DNA of 64,000 nt from Leptospirillum ferrooxidans C2-3 (GCF_000284315.1 NC_017094.1:62001-126000); one strand, 5' to 3'; shown: positions 27,897 to 36,600, counted from the first letter of the stretch. Notes: a model not told the origin generated them from the letters alone. Made by a program: numbers and translations.

Positions 27897-27922
27897 GGTG
27901 GTTTGTGTTTTCACCAACCACC
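27897..27922. promoter_or_regulatory. Inverted repeat upstream of the Spy/CpxP-like gene
   Basis: GGTGGTT at 27897-27903 pairs with AACCACC at 27916-27922 around a 12-base loop, without a T-run, so it is not a terminator. It lies about 30 bases upstream of the start codon, 16 bases before the strong ribosome binding site (AAGGAGGT), and may be an operator or a leader hairpin. Confidence 0.35.
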
Positions 27923-27950
27923 AAAACAGTCCAAATATAAGGAGGTTTGA

Positions 27951-28463
27951 ATGCTGCCAGGTAAGATGTCAAAGGTTGTTGTCATGGCGATAGCTATCTT
28001 TCTATTCGGATTTTCCGGAGTTCCCAAGGCTGAGGCCGGTATGATGCATCATTGCCATGGTCATATGCATATGATCATGCATGGCGCTCCGATTCCTTTT
28101 TACCTGATGAACCAGGATCGACTGGGACTTTCGCAGGATCAGGTCCATAAGCTGATGCACCTCAAGATGGGATTCCGAAAGACTGCGATCATGGAAAAGG
28201 CCCGGATCAAGGTGATCCGTGAAGATGTCATGGTCGAAATGATGAAGAAGAATATTGACACCTCCGATGTCAAGAAAGATATCAATCGTATCGTTGACCA
28301 CAAGAAGAAGATCATGGACAGCTATGTCGAGATGGTCTCGAGTGCCCACAAGGTTCTGACCCCCGAGCAGTTTGAAAAGGCGAAGAAGCTTTGGAGGGAG
28401 ATGATGATGATGCATCACGGAATGATGATGCATCATGGAATGGCGGGCCATCAAAAGATGTAG
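27951..28463 (+). CDS. Spy/CpxP-like periplasmic protein, His/Met-rich
   Basis: 170 residues with signal peptide (MSKVVVMAIAIFLFGFSGVPKAEAG). The mature body is all-helical with two LTxxQ-type elements (LGLSQDQVHKL and VLTPEQFEKAKKLW), the signature of the Spy/CpxP/ZraP family of periplasmic chaperones and metal-binding repressors. Both ends are loaded with His and Met: MMHHCHGHMHMIMHG at the mature N terminus and repeated MMHHGM at the C terminus, a likely copper, silver or zinc binding array. It sits directly behind the two-component system, as zraP and cpxP do. A terminator follows. Confidence 0.85.
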   Translation: MLPGKMSKVVVMAIAIFLFGFSGVPKAEAGMMHHCHGHMHMIMHGAPIPFYLMNQDRLGLSQDQVHKLMHLKMGFRKTAIMEKARIKVIREDVMVEMMKKNIDTSDVKKDINRIVDHKKKIMDSYVEMVSSAHKVLTPEQFEKAKKLWREMMMMHHGMMMHHGMAGHQKM

Positions 28464-28493
28464 TTTCCACCGTTTTTGATTTTTTCTTCCTTG

Positions 28494-28524
28494 CCCGGGG
28501 GCCTTGATCCCCCGGGTTTTTTTT
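28494..28524 (+). terminator. Rho-independent terminator after the Spy/CpxP-like gene
   Basis: Stem CCCGGGGG (28494-28501) pairs with CCCCCGGG (28509-28516), loop of 7 bases, followed by eight T. Very strong; it separates the two-component/Spy unit from the ars operon. Confidence 0.93.
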
Positions 28525-28650
28525 GACCTCCTTGTTTTTCCATATTCTTTTTACTTGTCTCTTTCCGCGATCCACAACAATTGGTGTAGGGGGTATCCGA
28601 GCGATTGATTTATTGTTGCAATGATTCCATTAGTGTTGTACCATAGAATT

Positions 28651-29034
28651 ATGGACAGAATACATGCTACCCAGATTTTTGAATCTCTTTCTTCCGGCAT
28701 ACGTCTGGATATTTATCGTCTTCTGGTCAAGGAAGGGTCAGGCGGGATTGTCTCCGGCCAGATTGCGCAGCTGCTTGAGCTTCCTGCAAACAATGTCTCT
28801 TTTCATTTAAAGGCCATGACCCAGGCAGGGCTTTTGACGGTGGTTCAGGAGGGCCGTTTCCAGCGTTATCGGGCGAATATCCCTGTGATGCTGGACCTGA
28901 TCTCTTACCTGACGGAAGAATGTTGTGCGGGAAACCCCGATGAGTGCGCTTCCTTCCGGGAAGAAGCCAAGGGCAATCTCTCCTGTCTTCCTCCTCTTCC
29001 GGCTGGGAATCCATCAAACGGGAGTTTTTCGTGA
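28651..29034 (+). CDS. arsR: ArsR-family arsenite-responsive repressor
   Basis: 127 residues from the ATG at 28651 (an ATG at 28621 would add 10 residues; neither has a clear ribosome site, so a leaderless or weakly translated start is possible). The winged helix is visible: RLDIYRLLVKEG, SGQIAQLLELPANNVSFHLKAM (recognition helix) and VVQEGRFQRYRAN (wing). It lacks the classical ELCVCDL metal site; instead Cys91, Cys92 and Cys99 cluster near the C terminus (ECCAGNPDEC), like the atypical arsenic site of the Acidithiobacillus ferrooxidans ArsR. First gene of arsRCDA. Confidence 0.88.
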   Translation: MDRIHATQIFESLSSGIRLDIYRLLVKEGSGGIVSGQIAQLLELPANNVSFHLKAMTQAGLLTVVQEGRFQRYRANIPVMLDLISYLTEECCAGNPDECASFREEAKGNLSCLPPLPAGNPSNGSFS

Positions 29035-29510
29035 AGATCCTCTTTCTCTGCACGGGGAACTCCTGTCGTTCCATTCTGGCCGAAGCGACATTCAATGCGC
29101 TTTTTCCCGAGACGATCCGGGCAATGAGCGCCGGAAGCCATCCGGCTGGTTACGTCCACCCCAAAACCATCGCCTTGTTGAAAAAGAAGTCAATCCCTGT
29201 CGATGGTCTATATAGCAAATCCTGGGAAGAGCTCCGAGAGGTTCCCGATGTTGTGATCACTGTGTGTGATGACGCATCGGGGGAGGCCTGTCCTCTTTAC
29301 CTGGAAAAAGCCCTTCGCTCCCATTGGGGTGTTTTTGATCCTGCGAAAGTGGTGGGTGATGAGAGATTTGTGGAGGCCGAATTTGAAAGGGCTTACCGCA
29401 TCCTGCGTTTCCGGATCGAGGCTCTTCTTTCCTTTTTCCATTCGGGACAAATGGGTTCGCCAGTTCTTTTGAAAAAAGAGCTGGATCGTATCGGGACCCT
29501 GATGCCCTGA
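29031..29510 (+). CDS. arsC: Arsenate reductase, low-molecular-weight phosphatase type
   Basis: 159 residues, GTG start at 29031 overlapping the arsR stop by 4 bases. The P-loop CTGNSCRS begins at Cys7 (nucleophile) and the product pattern VCDDASGEACP supplies further Cys residues, as in thioredoxin-coupled ArsC of the LMW-PTPase fold. HWGVFDPAKVVG contains the conserved DPA element with the catalytic Asp. It reduces arsenate to arsenite in the cytoplasm. The frame is open further upstream to 28944, but only the GTG gives the correct N terminus. Confidence 0.9.
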   Translation: MKILFLCTGNSCRSILAEATFNALFPETIRAMSAGSHPAGYVHPKTIALLKKKSIPVDGLYSKSWEELREVPDVVITVCDDASGEACPLYLEKALRSHWGVFDPAKVVGDERFVEAEFERAYRILRFRIEALLSFFHSGQMGSPVLLKKELDRIGTLMP

Positions 29511-29585
29511 TTCTGGGGGGTCCTCAAATGAGGGAGACTGGTTTTTCCTCGTGTTTAATAATTCAATATTCATTGGAGAGTTGAA

Positions 29586-29957
29586 ATGAAAAAGATTGAA
29601 GTTTTTGATCCTGCCCTTTGTTGTTCCACAGGTGTCTGCGGTCCTGAAGTTGATACGGCCCTTGTCGGATTTGCTGCTGATGTCGATAGTCTGAAGCGCA
29701 GTGGTGGCAATATCGTCAGGCGGAATCTTGCTCAGGATCCGTTGGCTTTTGCCGAGAATCCTCTGGTCAAGGGTCTTCTTGCCCGTTCCGGACAAAGCGC
29801 CCTTCCGGTCATTCTTGTTGAAGACGAGATCGCCCTTGCCGGGAGATATCCAACCCGGTCCGAGCTGTTTTTGTTTGCCGGATTGACTGAGTCTTCGGAT
29901 CCTGTGAGCAAACAGGGTGCTTCAAAAGGTTGTTGCGATGACAGTGGCTGCTGTTGA
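29586..29957 (+). CDS. arsD: ArsD arsenic metallochaperone
   Basis: 123 residues. Cys12, Cys13 and Cys18 (DPALCCSTGVCGPEVD) form the arsenite site that passes As(III) to ArsA, and the C-terminal Cys pairs (GCCDDSGCC) match those of classical ArsD. The thioredoxin-like body is complete (LPVILVEDEIALAGRYPTR). Strong ribosome binding site GAGAG upstream. Gene order arsD-arsA is standard. Confidence 0.95.
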   Translation: MKKIEVFDPALCCSTGVCGPEVDTALVGFAADVDSLKRSGGNIVRRNLAQDPLAFAENPLVKGLLARSGQSALPVILVEDEIALAGRYPTRSELFLFAGLTESSDPVSKQGASKGCCDDSGCC

Positions 29958-30005
29958 GATGTCTTTGGCCCCACTAGGGATCTGTAAAACAGTCAGGAGC
30001 AAAAC

Positions 30006-31802
30006 ATGATGAAGTTTCTGGAACATCCGCCTGCCGTTTTTTTCTTCACGGGAAAAGGGGGTGTCGGCAAAACTTCCCTTTCTTGTGCAACGGCCGTTTA
30101 TCTGGCCGGACTTGGCAAGAGGGTTCTTCTTGTGAGCACCGATCCCGCGTCGAACATCGGACAGGTTTTCGGTCAGAAAATCGGCAACCGGATCACAGCC
30201 CTGACGGACGTGGATGGGCTCTTCGCGCTTGAGATCGATCCGGTTGATTCTGCAAGGAAGGTTCGGGAACGGGTGGTCGGACCGGTGAGGGGAGTTTTGC
30301 CTGATGATGTAGTGCGTGCCATCGAGGAACAGCTATCCGGGGCCTGTACGGTGGAAATTGCGGCTTTTGGGGAATTTACGGAACTTTTGACCGACGGGAA
30401 GGTTCTGTCTGATTTCGACCATATCTTGTTCGACACGGCACCGACTGGGCATACAATCCGTCTTTTGAGCCTTCCTGGCGCATGGAGCCATTTTATCAGT
30501 GATAACCCCCAGGGGGCTTCCTGTCTTGGTCCCCTGTCCGGTCTGGAACAGCAGAAAGGTCAATATGAGAAAGCGGTCAAAATTCTCTCCGATCCTTCTA
30601 AAACAAGGCTGGTTCTGGTCGCAAGGGGACAGAGGTCATCCCTTCAGGAAGCCTTGAGAACGGTTTCCGAACTGAGGTTGGAGGGGTTGTCCGGCAGCTA
30701 TCTGGTCATTAATGGGTTATTGCCTGAATCGGAAGTGAAAAATGACCCTCTGGCATTGGCGATTTATCAATCGGAACAACGGACCGTCGGAGAGATGGAA
30801 GCTTTTTTTTCAGGGTTCAAGGTAGATCGTTTGCCCCTTAAGGGATATAACGTGGTCGGAGTTGGACACCTGAAAGAGTTTTTTTCTCCAGGAGGCGGGT
30901 CCTCGGAAGAGAATATTGATAAAATCCAAAATCAGCCGGATTCGTTGCCGTCCGAATGGGTGGAAGGTCTTGAATCATTAGTTGATGGACTCTCAAAGGA
31001 TGGACATGGTCTTGTCATGATGGTTGGTAAAGGTGGAGTGGGTAAAACCACCATGGCAGCCTCCATTGCCGTGTCCCTGTCCCTGAGGGGATTCCCTGTC
31101 CATCTGACAACAACGGATCCTGCTGCCCACCTTCTGAGGACACTTCCTGATGCTCCCCCGAATCTCACGGTCAGCAGGATTGATCCGGAAGTGGAGACAG
31201 AGAAATACAGACAGTTGGTCCTGAAGGAAAGGGGCCAAGGTCTCGACAGGGAAGGGCTTTTGATGTTGGAAGAGGATCTCCGTTCTCCCTGTACGGAGGA
31301 AATCGCTGTCTTTCAGGCCTTTTCCAGTGTCATCGAGGAGTCCGACCGCAAATTTGTTGTAGTGGATACTGCTCCAACCGGCCATACGCTATTACTGCTC
31401 GATGCGACAGGAGCCTATCATCATGAAGTGTCCCGCCACATCAAGGAGGGTGATGAAAGCACGACTCCTATGATGCGTCTTCAAAATCCGGAAAAGACCA
31501 AAATCATTGTTGTCAGTTTGCTTGAAACGACGCCGTTGCTTGAAGCATTGTCGCTCGAGGCTGATCTCTTTCGCGCCGGAATCCGGACATGGGCCTGGAT
31601 TTTCAACAACTGCCTCTCTGTGAGCGGTACCCGATCTCCCCTGTTACGGGAACGGGCCCAGGCGGAAGCGCTCTTGTATGACGAATCCAGAAAAATGATC
31701 AAAAAACCAGTGGTCGTGGTGGGAATGCAAGACTCCGAGCCCATTGGGGCAGTGAAACTTCAGGGATTGAGTGAAGGGAATGGCTCTTTTTCCCGGACTT
31801 AA
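30006..31802 (+). CDS. arsA: ArsA arsenite-stimulated ATPase
   Basis: 598 residues in two homologous halves, each with a P-loop (GKGGVGKTSLSCA and GKGGVGKTTMAAS) and the DTAPTGHT signal-transduction motif. The three As(III)-binding Cys are present in SGACTVEIAAF, GASCLGPLSG and RSPCTEEIAVF. It powers an ArsB-type arsenite efflux pump; no arsB or acr3 gene follows in this operon. An ATG one codon later is an equally good start. The 30.0-31.8 kb sequence is uninterrupted. Confidence 0.95.
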   Translation: MMKFLEHPPAVFFFTGKGGVGKTSLSCATAVYLAGLGKRVLLVSTDPASNIGQVFGQKIGNRITALTDVDGLFALEIDPVDSARKVRERVVGPVRGVLPDDVVRAIEEQLSGACTVEIAAFGEFTELLTDGKVLSDFDHILFDTAPTGHTIRLLSLPGAWSHFISDNPQGASCLGPLSGLEQQKGQYEKAVKILSDPSKTRLVLVARGQRSSLQEALRTVSELRLEGLSGSYLVINGLLPESEVKNDPLALAIYQSEQRTVGEMEAFFSGFKVDRLPLKGYNVVGVGHLKEFFSPGGGSSEENIDKIQNQPDSLPSEWVEGLESLVDGLSKDGHGLVMMVGKGGVGKTTMAASIAVSLSLRGFPVHLTTTDPAAHLLRTLPDAPPNLTVSRIDPEVETEKYRQLVLKERGQGLDREGLLMLEEDLRSPCTEEIAVFQAFSSVIEESDRKFVVVDTAPTGHTLLLLDATGAYHHEVSRHIKEGDESTTPMMRLQNPEKTKIIVVSLLETTPLLEALSLEADLFRAGIRTWAWIFNNCLSVSGTRSPLLRERAQAEALLYDESRKMIKKPVVVVGMQDSEPIGAVKLQGLSEGNGSFSRT

Positions 31803-31843
31803 CATCCCGGTTTCAGACAGAAATAAGGAGAAGGAGTGAAGAA

Positions 31844-31863
31844 CCGGGTCAGTGATGACCCGG
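31844..31863. terminator. Hairpin after arsA
   Basis: CCGGGTC (31844-31850) pairs with GACCCGG (31857-31863) with a 6-base loop. There is no T-run, so termination is only inferred from the position between the arsA stop and the end of the opposed NrtS gene. Confidence 0.4.
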
Positions 31864-31929
31864 GATCTCTTCATTTCTGGAGTTAAAAGCTCCGGAAAGA
31901 GCTGACGGAAAATGTTTGGCTTTGAGGAC

Positions 31930-32247
31930 CTAGAAGTCTGTCTGGTCCTTTTGGGTGGAAAGGGGGGAGCGCTCCGGATCGGAAACGGATTCGGGGATGT
32001 TCCCCTTTTTGAGTTTATCTTCAAACTGGAAACACATGCGGACCGCTCCGACGGTAGTAACCATATAGGGGGTGAGATAGTTCAGGAAAATCTTCATTGG
32101 AGACAGAGGTAAATGGGAGAGGATATTCGGAAACTGATTGATCAGGTTCAGGATGGTTCCGACGATAAAGGACGTAATGATTGCGGTATGGATAACGCTC
32201 CTTTTCGTTCCATAAGAAATGCATTCCCGGATCAGATTTTTTCTCAT
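31930..32247 (-). CDS. nrtS: NrtS-like nitrate/nitrite transporter
   Basis: 105 residues with two membrane helices (about residues 19-42 and 58-75). The pattern VGTILNLINQF in helix 1 and NYLTPYMVTTVGAVRM in helix 2 matches the NrtS family, small proteins reported to transport nitrate and nitrite in marine and other bacteria. The start is an ATG at 32247. The acidic, hydrophilic C-terminal 25 residues are not conserved. It stands alone between arsA and the oxidoreductase. Confidence 0.65.
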   Translation of the reverse strand: MRKNLIRECISYGTKRSVIHTAIITSFIVGTILNLINQFPNILSHLPLSPMKIFLNYLTPYMVTTVGAVRMCFQFEDKLKKGNIPESVSDPERSPLSTQKDQTDF

Positions 32248-32405
32248 CGTCCATTTCCTGGCATTCGAACCCCCCGCATGAGGAGAACAGGTTTCTTTTT
32301 TGAAGCCTATCTCTGTAGCATATCAGATGGTGGGTTTAAGATTCATTTTTCCGGAAGGCTTTTTCAGGCCATCATCATATTCAGGAAGAGGCGAGGAGAA
32401 TAATA

Positions 32406-33413
32406 ATGAAGACATACGAGTTATCTGGAAAAGGATTGGATCACCTGAAGATTGTCACCAGGGAAAAGCCCTCCCCCAAAAAGGGAGAGGTATTGATCCG
32501 GATGAGGGCGGCATCGCTCAATTATCGGGATCTGATGATTGCAAAGGGAGTCTACCGAAGGGAGGTTTGTTATCCTTTGATCCCATTGTCCGATGGTGCG
32601 GGAGAAATCGAATCTGTTGGAGAGGGTGTTTCCGGTTTCATTCAGGGGGACCGGGTAATGGGTTCTTTCTTTCCGTTCTTTTTCGATGGACTGGTGGGAC
32701 CGGAGACAGATCGTAGGGCGCTTGGAGGTGATCTGGACGGGGTTTTGTCGGAATATGTGATTTTGGGATCCGAGTCGGTGGTGAAGATTCCTTCCGGCTG
32801 GAGTTTCGAGGAAGCATCGACGCTTCCCTGCGCCGCCTTGACCGCCTGGAACGCTTTGTATGGAGGCATTCCCCTTTTACCCGGACAGACGGTTCTGGTT
32901 TTGGGCACAGGAGGAGTCTCCATGTATGCTGCACTTTTTGCCAGAATGGGAGGTGCCAGGGTGATGGCCACTTCCCGCTCTCGAGAGAAGCTTTTGAAGA
33001 TGAGGGCATTTGGTGTGGAAGATCTGATAGATACCTCCACTTCTCCTGACTGGGATGATCAGGTTCATGCGTTAACGCTTGGTCGCGGTGTCGATCATGT
33101 GGTGGATGTTCTGGGAGGGGAGTCCTTCAATCGATCCCTCAGGGCGGTTCGGGTAGGTGGACAGGTCAGTGTCATTGGTGTTCTCTCCGGTACAGCGGGG
33201 AATGTGGATACAGCCCTGATCCTTGGAAAAGCCATAGGAGTCCGGGGAATCTATGTCGGAAACCGCCGTCAGCTTGAAGAAATGTCCAGGGCTCTGGAAC
33301 ATGGCTCCCATCGTCCGGCAATCGATGGTGTCTTCTCTTTTTCTGAGGCCAGGGAAGCCTTGATGGCTCTTGATCAGGGAGCGCATTTTGGAAAGATTGT
33401 GATCCGTGTATAG
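32406..33413 (+). CDS. Medium-chain dehydrogenase/reductase, quinone-oxidoreductase-like
   Basis: 335 residues of the MDR superfamily. N-terminal GroES-like domain: ASLNYRDLMIAKGVYR and PLIPLSDGAGEIESVGEGV. Nucleotide-binding Rossmann domain from about residue 160: VLVLGTGGVSMYAALFARMGG, ending with HVVDVLGG. The catalytic zinc ligands of alcohol dehydrogenases are not evident, so a zinc-free NADPH quinone reductase or enoyl reductase-like enzyme is more likely than an alcohol dehydrogenase. Ribosome binding site GAGGAGAATA upstream. Single-gene unit or paired with rmuC. Confidence 0.8.
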   Translation: MKTYELSGKGLDHLKIVTREKPSPKKGEVLIRMRAASLNYRDLMIAKGVYRREVCYPLIPLSDGAGEIESVGEGVSGFIQGDRVMGSFFPFFFDGLVGPETDRRALGGDLDGVLSEYVILGSESVVKIPSGWSFEEASTLPCAALTAWNALYGGIPLLPGQTVLVLGTGGVSMYAALFARMGGARVMATSRSREKLLKMRAFGVEDLIDTSTSPDWDDQVHALTLGRGVDHVVDVLGGESFNRSLRAVRVGGQVSVIGVLSGTAGNVDTALILGKAIGVRGIYVGNRRQLEEMSRALEHGSHRPAIDGVFSFSEAREALMALDQGAHFGKIVIRV

Positions 33414-33478
33414 ACTCATCTGGGATCGGTTTCGATCACAAATGGAGTCTGTGCCATCCGGTTTCTGAAAGGTGTGAA

Positions 33479-34849
33479 ATGATTCCATCATCGGGATTTT
33501 GGTTCTCTTCGGGATTGATTTTTGGCGCTGTGGCTGTTTTTATTTTTTTGGGGGTCAGGGAGAGATCCCTGGCAGGGGAAAAACTGGCACTCAGCCTGAA
33601 GGTTGAGGAGGAGAAGAGAAAAGTCTCTGAGGCTGACGGTCGTTTGGAGACAATAAAACAGGAGCTCCAGATCATCAGGGACGAGAGAGATGATCTTTCA
33701 AGGATGAACGCGGGACTTGAAACAAAAATTGTCCTTGAGAGGAGCCATTTGGAGGAGAAAATATCACTCCTCGAACATGCCAAGGAGTCCATGGGGATGA
33801 ATTTCCAGAATCTTGCAAACCAGATTCTGGAAGAAAAAACCGCCCGCTTTACAGAGATGAACCAGAGCCAGCTCTCTTTACTTTTGACTCCGCTGGGAGA
33901 AAAGCTGAAAGAGTTTGGGGAGAGGGTCCAGCAATCCTCGGAAAAGGAATCCGAGCAGAGGATGCTACTCAAACTCGAAATTTCAAAGCTGATGGATCTG
34001 AACTCCATGATGACGCGGGAAACATCAAGTCTCACCCAGGCCCTTAAGGGGGACTCCCGGTCCCAGGGAGCCTGGGGCGAGATGATTCTCGAGAGAACGC
34101 TTGAGATGTCCGGACTCAGAGAGAATCGTGAGTTTCGGGTTCAGGCCAGCTTTACAGATGAAGAAGGGGCGAGACTCAGGCCGGATATCATTATCGATCT
34201 TCCCGAAGGTCGCCATCTGGTAGTTGACAGCAAGGTTTCTCTGACCGCCTATGAGCGGTCCCTGTCGGAGGCAAACCCGGAAGAAAAAGAACGACAGACA
34301 CTCCAACACGTGCAGTCTGTGAAAGCGCATCTGAATGATCTTTCGAGAAAAGACTATCGGAATATTCATGCTCTGGAGTCTCTCGATTTTGTGTTGATGT
34401 TTATCCCGATAGAGTCTGCCTATGCTTTGGCGGTGGAGACCGATCCGGATCTTGTGGGTGAAGCTCTGGCCAAAAATGTTCTGATTGTGTATCCGGGAAC
34501 TCTTTTAATGGCTCTTCGGACGATTGCCCATGTCTGGAGATATGAGCACCAAAACCGGAATGCCATGGAAATTGCCCGTCAGGCAGGAGCCCTGTATGAC
34601 AAGTTTGTGGGCTTTGTCACAGATCTCAAGGACGTTGGAGACAAGCTTGATAAAGCCAAAAAATCGTATGAAACGGCCTATGGCAAATTGTCTGCGGGAA
34701 AAGGCAATCTGGTCAGATCTTCCGAGCGTCTTCGGGAGATGGGGGTAAAAACGGGGAAGGTCCTTCCCGAACAGCTTGTTGATGAAGGGTTCAGGCAAGG
34801 AGAGGATCGGACAGTCCGAAGTGAGGACGCATCTCCCGAGTTCTTGTAG
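33479..34849 (+). CDS. rmuC: DNA recombination protein RmuC
   Basis: 456 residues. One N-terminal membrane segment (SSGLIFGAVAVFIFLGV), a long coiled coil (about residues 25-135, KVEEEKRKVSEADGRLETI), and the RmuC nuclease-like domain with GAWGEMILERTLEMSGL, RPDIIIDLPEGRHLVVDSKVSL and EYRHQNRN-like features (RYEHQNRNAMEIA). It is thought to limit inversions and recombination at inverted repeats. Full length. Confidence 0.92.
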   Translation: MIPSSGFWFSSGLIFGAVAVFIFLGVRERSLAGEKLALSLKVEEEKRKVSEADGRLETIKQELQIIRDERDDLSRMNAGLETKIVLERSHLEEKISLLEHAKESMGMNFQNLANQILEEKTARFTEMNQSQLSLLLTPLGEKLKEFGERVQQSSEKESEQRMLLKLEISKLMDLNSMMTRETSSLTQALKGDSRSQGAWGEMILERTLEMSGLRENREFRVQASFTDEEGARLRPDIIIDLPEGRHLVVDSKVSLTAYERSLSEANPEEKERQTLQHVQSVKAHLNDLSRKDYRNIHALESLDFVLMFIPIESAYALAVETDPDLVGEALAKNVLIVYPGTLLMALRTIAHVWRYEHQNRNAMEIARQAGALYDKFVGFVTDLKDVGDKLDKAKKSYETAYGKLSAGKGNLVRSSERLREMGVKTGKVLPEQLVDEGFRQGEDRTVRSEDASPEFL

Positions 34850-34963
34850 CGGAACCTTTCCGGAATTGTTGGGGGGAAGCAGGTTGATTGAGCTGCCGGT
34901 CGGAGCGATGGTGATGAGGATTCTTTTTTTATTGGCCGATGTTTGCCTGATGGTGTTGAGACC

Positions 34964-36208
34964 ATGATCTCAACACATGTGCTGTTTTTGACGGCCACAA
35001 TCTTCCTGATCGTTGCTCTGGTTTTATCCCGTTTGGCAGAGGAGTTCAAACTCCCTGACATCCTGTTTTTCCTGGGTCTGGGTGTGGCCATTGGTCCATC
35101 GGGCCTTGGACTCCTCTCCTCCGATGGGGGTGATTGGACTCCTGTGGTCTTGTCGATGGGAGCCTCTTTTATCCTTTTTGACGCCGGTCTTGATACCTCG
35201 TTCAGGACCCTTCGGAAGCATCGGCGAAGCATCAGTCTTCTGGCAACGTTCGGAGTCGTTCTTTCCGCTTCTCTGACAATGCTGCTTGCAAGATATATCC
35301 TGAACCTTTCCTGGGCGGAAGGGGCCCTTCTGGGAGCTATTCTGGCTTCGACCGATCCCACTGCAATCGTCCCGATCCTGAGGTCCCTTCCCATTCCGAA
35401 AACAGTGAGGGATATCCTGATGACAGAAGCCGCCCTCACGGATGTAACCGGTGCTCTTTTGACCTTTTCCGTGGCGGAGTTCGCTCTGTCCCACGAGACA
35501 ACGGGTACATGGATCCGGGATGGACTGATCTCCGTCGGTCTGATTGTTCCCGGGATTCTTGCAGGAGGTTTGCTGGGAGCGCTTTCCGTTATCCTGATCG
35601 CTCATACCCGATATGATTATCTTTCGAAAAATGCCCAGATTGTGGGCCTTGCCGCGGTAGGAGGAAGCTACCTTCTCAGTGAGAATTTTCATGCCTCGGG
35701 ATTTCTGGCTGTTTATGTTCTGGGTGTGGTTCTGGGGAATCCACGGGCTTTTGACCTTGGAATTCGTCAGGGACCACTTCCGGGCATTGCTCGAATCCGT
35801 GAAGGAGCCGGAGTGACAGCTTTTTTGGCCAGGGTGGCCATTTTTACCGTTCTTGGGGCTCATATGAAGTTCGGATCGTTTGGTCTTTCACCCTGGCTTC
35901 TCGTTCTTTTTATCGCTGGTTTTATCTTCCTTGTCCGTCCGGCTACAATCTTTCTTTTGATTCCTTCGGTCCATACTTCCGGTTTTTCCCGCGACGACCT
36001 GATTTTTATGGCTGCAACACGAGAAACGGGAATCATGTCGGCAACCTTGGCTTCGCTCTTTGAGTCGCGCCTTTCGGGAGCGGTTCATGGAGCCGTTTTC
36101 TGGACCATTGTCGGGACGATTGTGGTTGGCGGGGGAGTCAAGCCATTTTTGGTCAAAAGGCTTAAACTCTCCAAGGATGTTACGGAAGAGATCCCTGAAA
36201 ATGTGTAG
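34964..36208 (+). CDS. Cation/proton antiporter, CPA1/NhaP-like
   Basis: 414 residues from the ATG at 34964 (a TTG at 34943 is in frame). About 12 membrane spans; hallmark segments are FDAGLDTSFRTLRKHRRSIS and GAILASTDPTAIVPILRSLP, where the Asp pair region binds the cation in CPA-type exchangers. The short cytoplasmic tail lacks a TrkA/RCK domain. It would exchange Na+ or K+ for H+, useful for pH homeostasis in acid. It precedes the FrmR/RcnR-type regulator by 110 bases, but that gene has its own promoter. Confidence 0.85.
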   Translation: MISTHVLFLTATIFLIVALVLSRLAEEFKLPDILFFLGLGVAIGPSGLGLLSSDGGDWTPVVLSMGASFILFDAGLDTSFRTLRKHRRSISLLATFGVVLSASLTMLLARYILNLSWAEGALLGAILASTDPTAIVPILRSLPIPKTVRDILMTEAALTDVTGALLTFSVAEFALSHETTGTWIRDGLISVGLIVPGILAGGLLGALSVILIAHTRYDYLSKNAQIVGLAAVGGSYLLSENFHASGFLAVYVLGVVLGNPRAFDLGIRQGPLPGIARIREGAGVTAFLARVAIFTVLGAHMKFGSFGLSPWLLVLFIAGFIFLVRPATIFLLIPSVHTSGFSRDDLIFMAATRETGIMSATLASLFESRLSGAVHGAVFWTIVGTIVVGGGVKPFLVKRLKLSKDVTEEIPENV

Positions 36209-36258
36209 TACTTTTTTCCATTCCAGAAAGCTTTTGTCGGTTTTTTTATTGGTTTTTC

Positions 36259-36287
36259 TTGACATAAATAGTTGGTAGGGGTATTTT
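36259..36287 (+). promoter_or_regulatory. Promoter of the FrmR/RcnR-type regulator with GC-tract operator
   Basis: TTGACA (36259-36264), 17-base spacer, TATTTT (36282-36287). The spacer and -10 read GGTAGGGGTATT, whose complement AATACCCCTACC resembles the A/T-flanked G/C tracts bound by CsoR/RcnR-family repressors, consistent with autoregulation. Confidence 0.6.
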
Positions 36288-36318
36288 AACCTTAAACTTA
36301 TTACAAAAGGGTCAATGA

Positions 36319-36600
36319 GTGCATACGATTCATGAGAAGAAAAATCTGGTCAACCGTGTCAGGAGAATTCAAGGTCAGCTTTCTGGCATTGAAAAGCTTC
36401 TGGAGGCAGGTCGGGATGAGGATTACGCGGTGATCCTTCAGACGGTGGCCTCTTCGCGAGGGGCGCTCAATGGGCTGATGTCCGAATTGATTGAGGGGCA
36501 TCTGAGAGAGCATGTTCTGGTCAGTCCCGATGGTTCCCTTGCGGATCGTGAGAGGGCGCTTGAATCCATTCTCGGTGTTCTGAAGACCTACCTTAAGTAA
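36319..36600 (+). CDS. Metal/formaldehyde-sensing repressor of the CsoR/RcnR/FrmR family, Cys-less
   Basis: 93 residues, GTG start. All-alpha DUF156 fold with the family core KNLVNRVRRIQGQLSGIEKLLE and ASSRGALNGLMSELIEGHLREHVL. His61 and His65 of the GHLREH motif and an N-terminal His (H2) match RcnR/FrmR, but the invariant Cys at the position equivalent to RcnR Cys35 is Tyr36 here (sequence EDYAVIL), and the whole protein has no cysteine. Either it senses through His/Asp/Glu ligands or it responds to another signal. No target gene is adjacent downstream now because an insertion sequence sits there. Confidence 0.85.
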   Translation: MHTIHEKKNLVNRVRRIQGQLSGIEKLLEAGRDEDYAVILQTVASSRGALNGLMSELIEGHLREHVLVSPDGSLADRERALESILGVLKTYLK

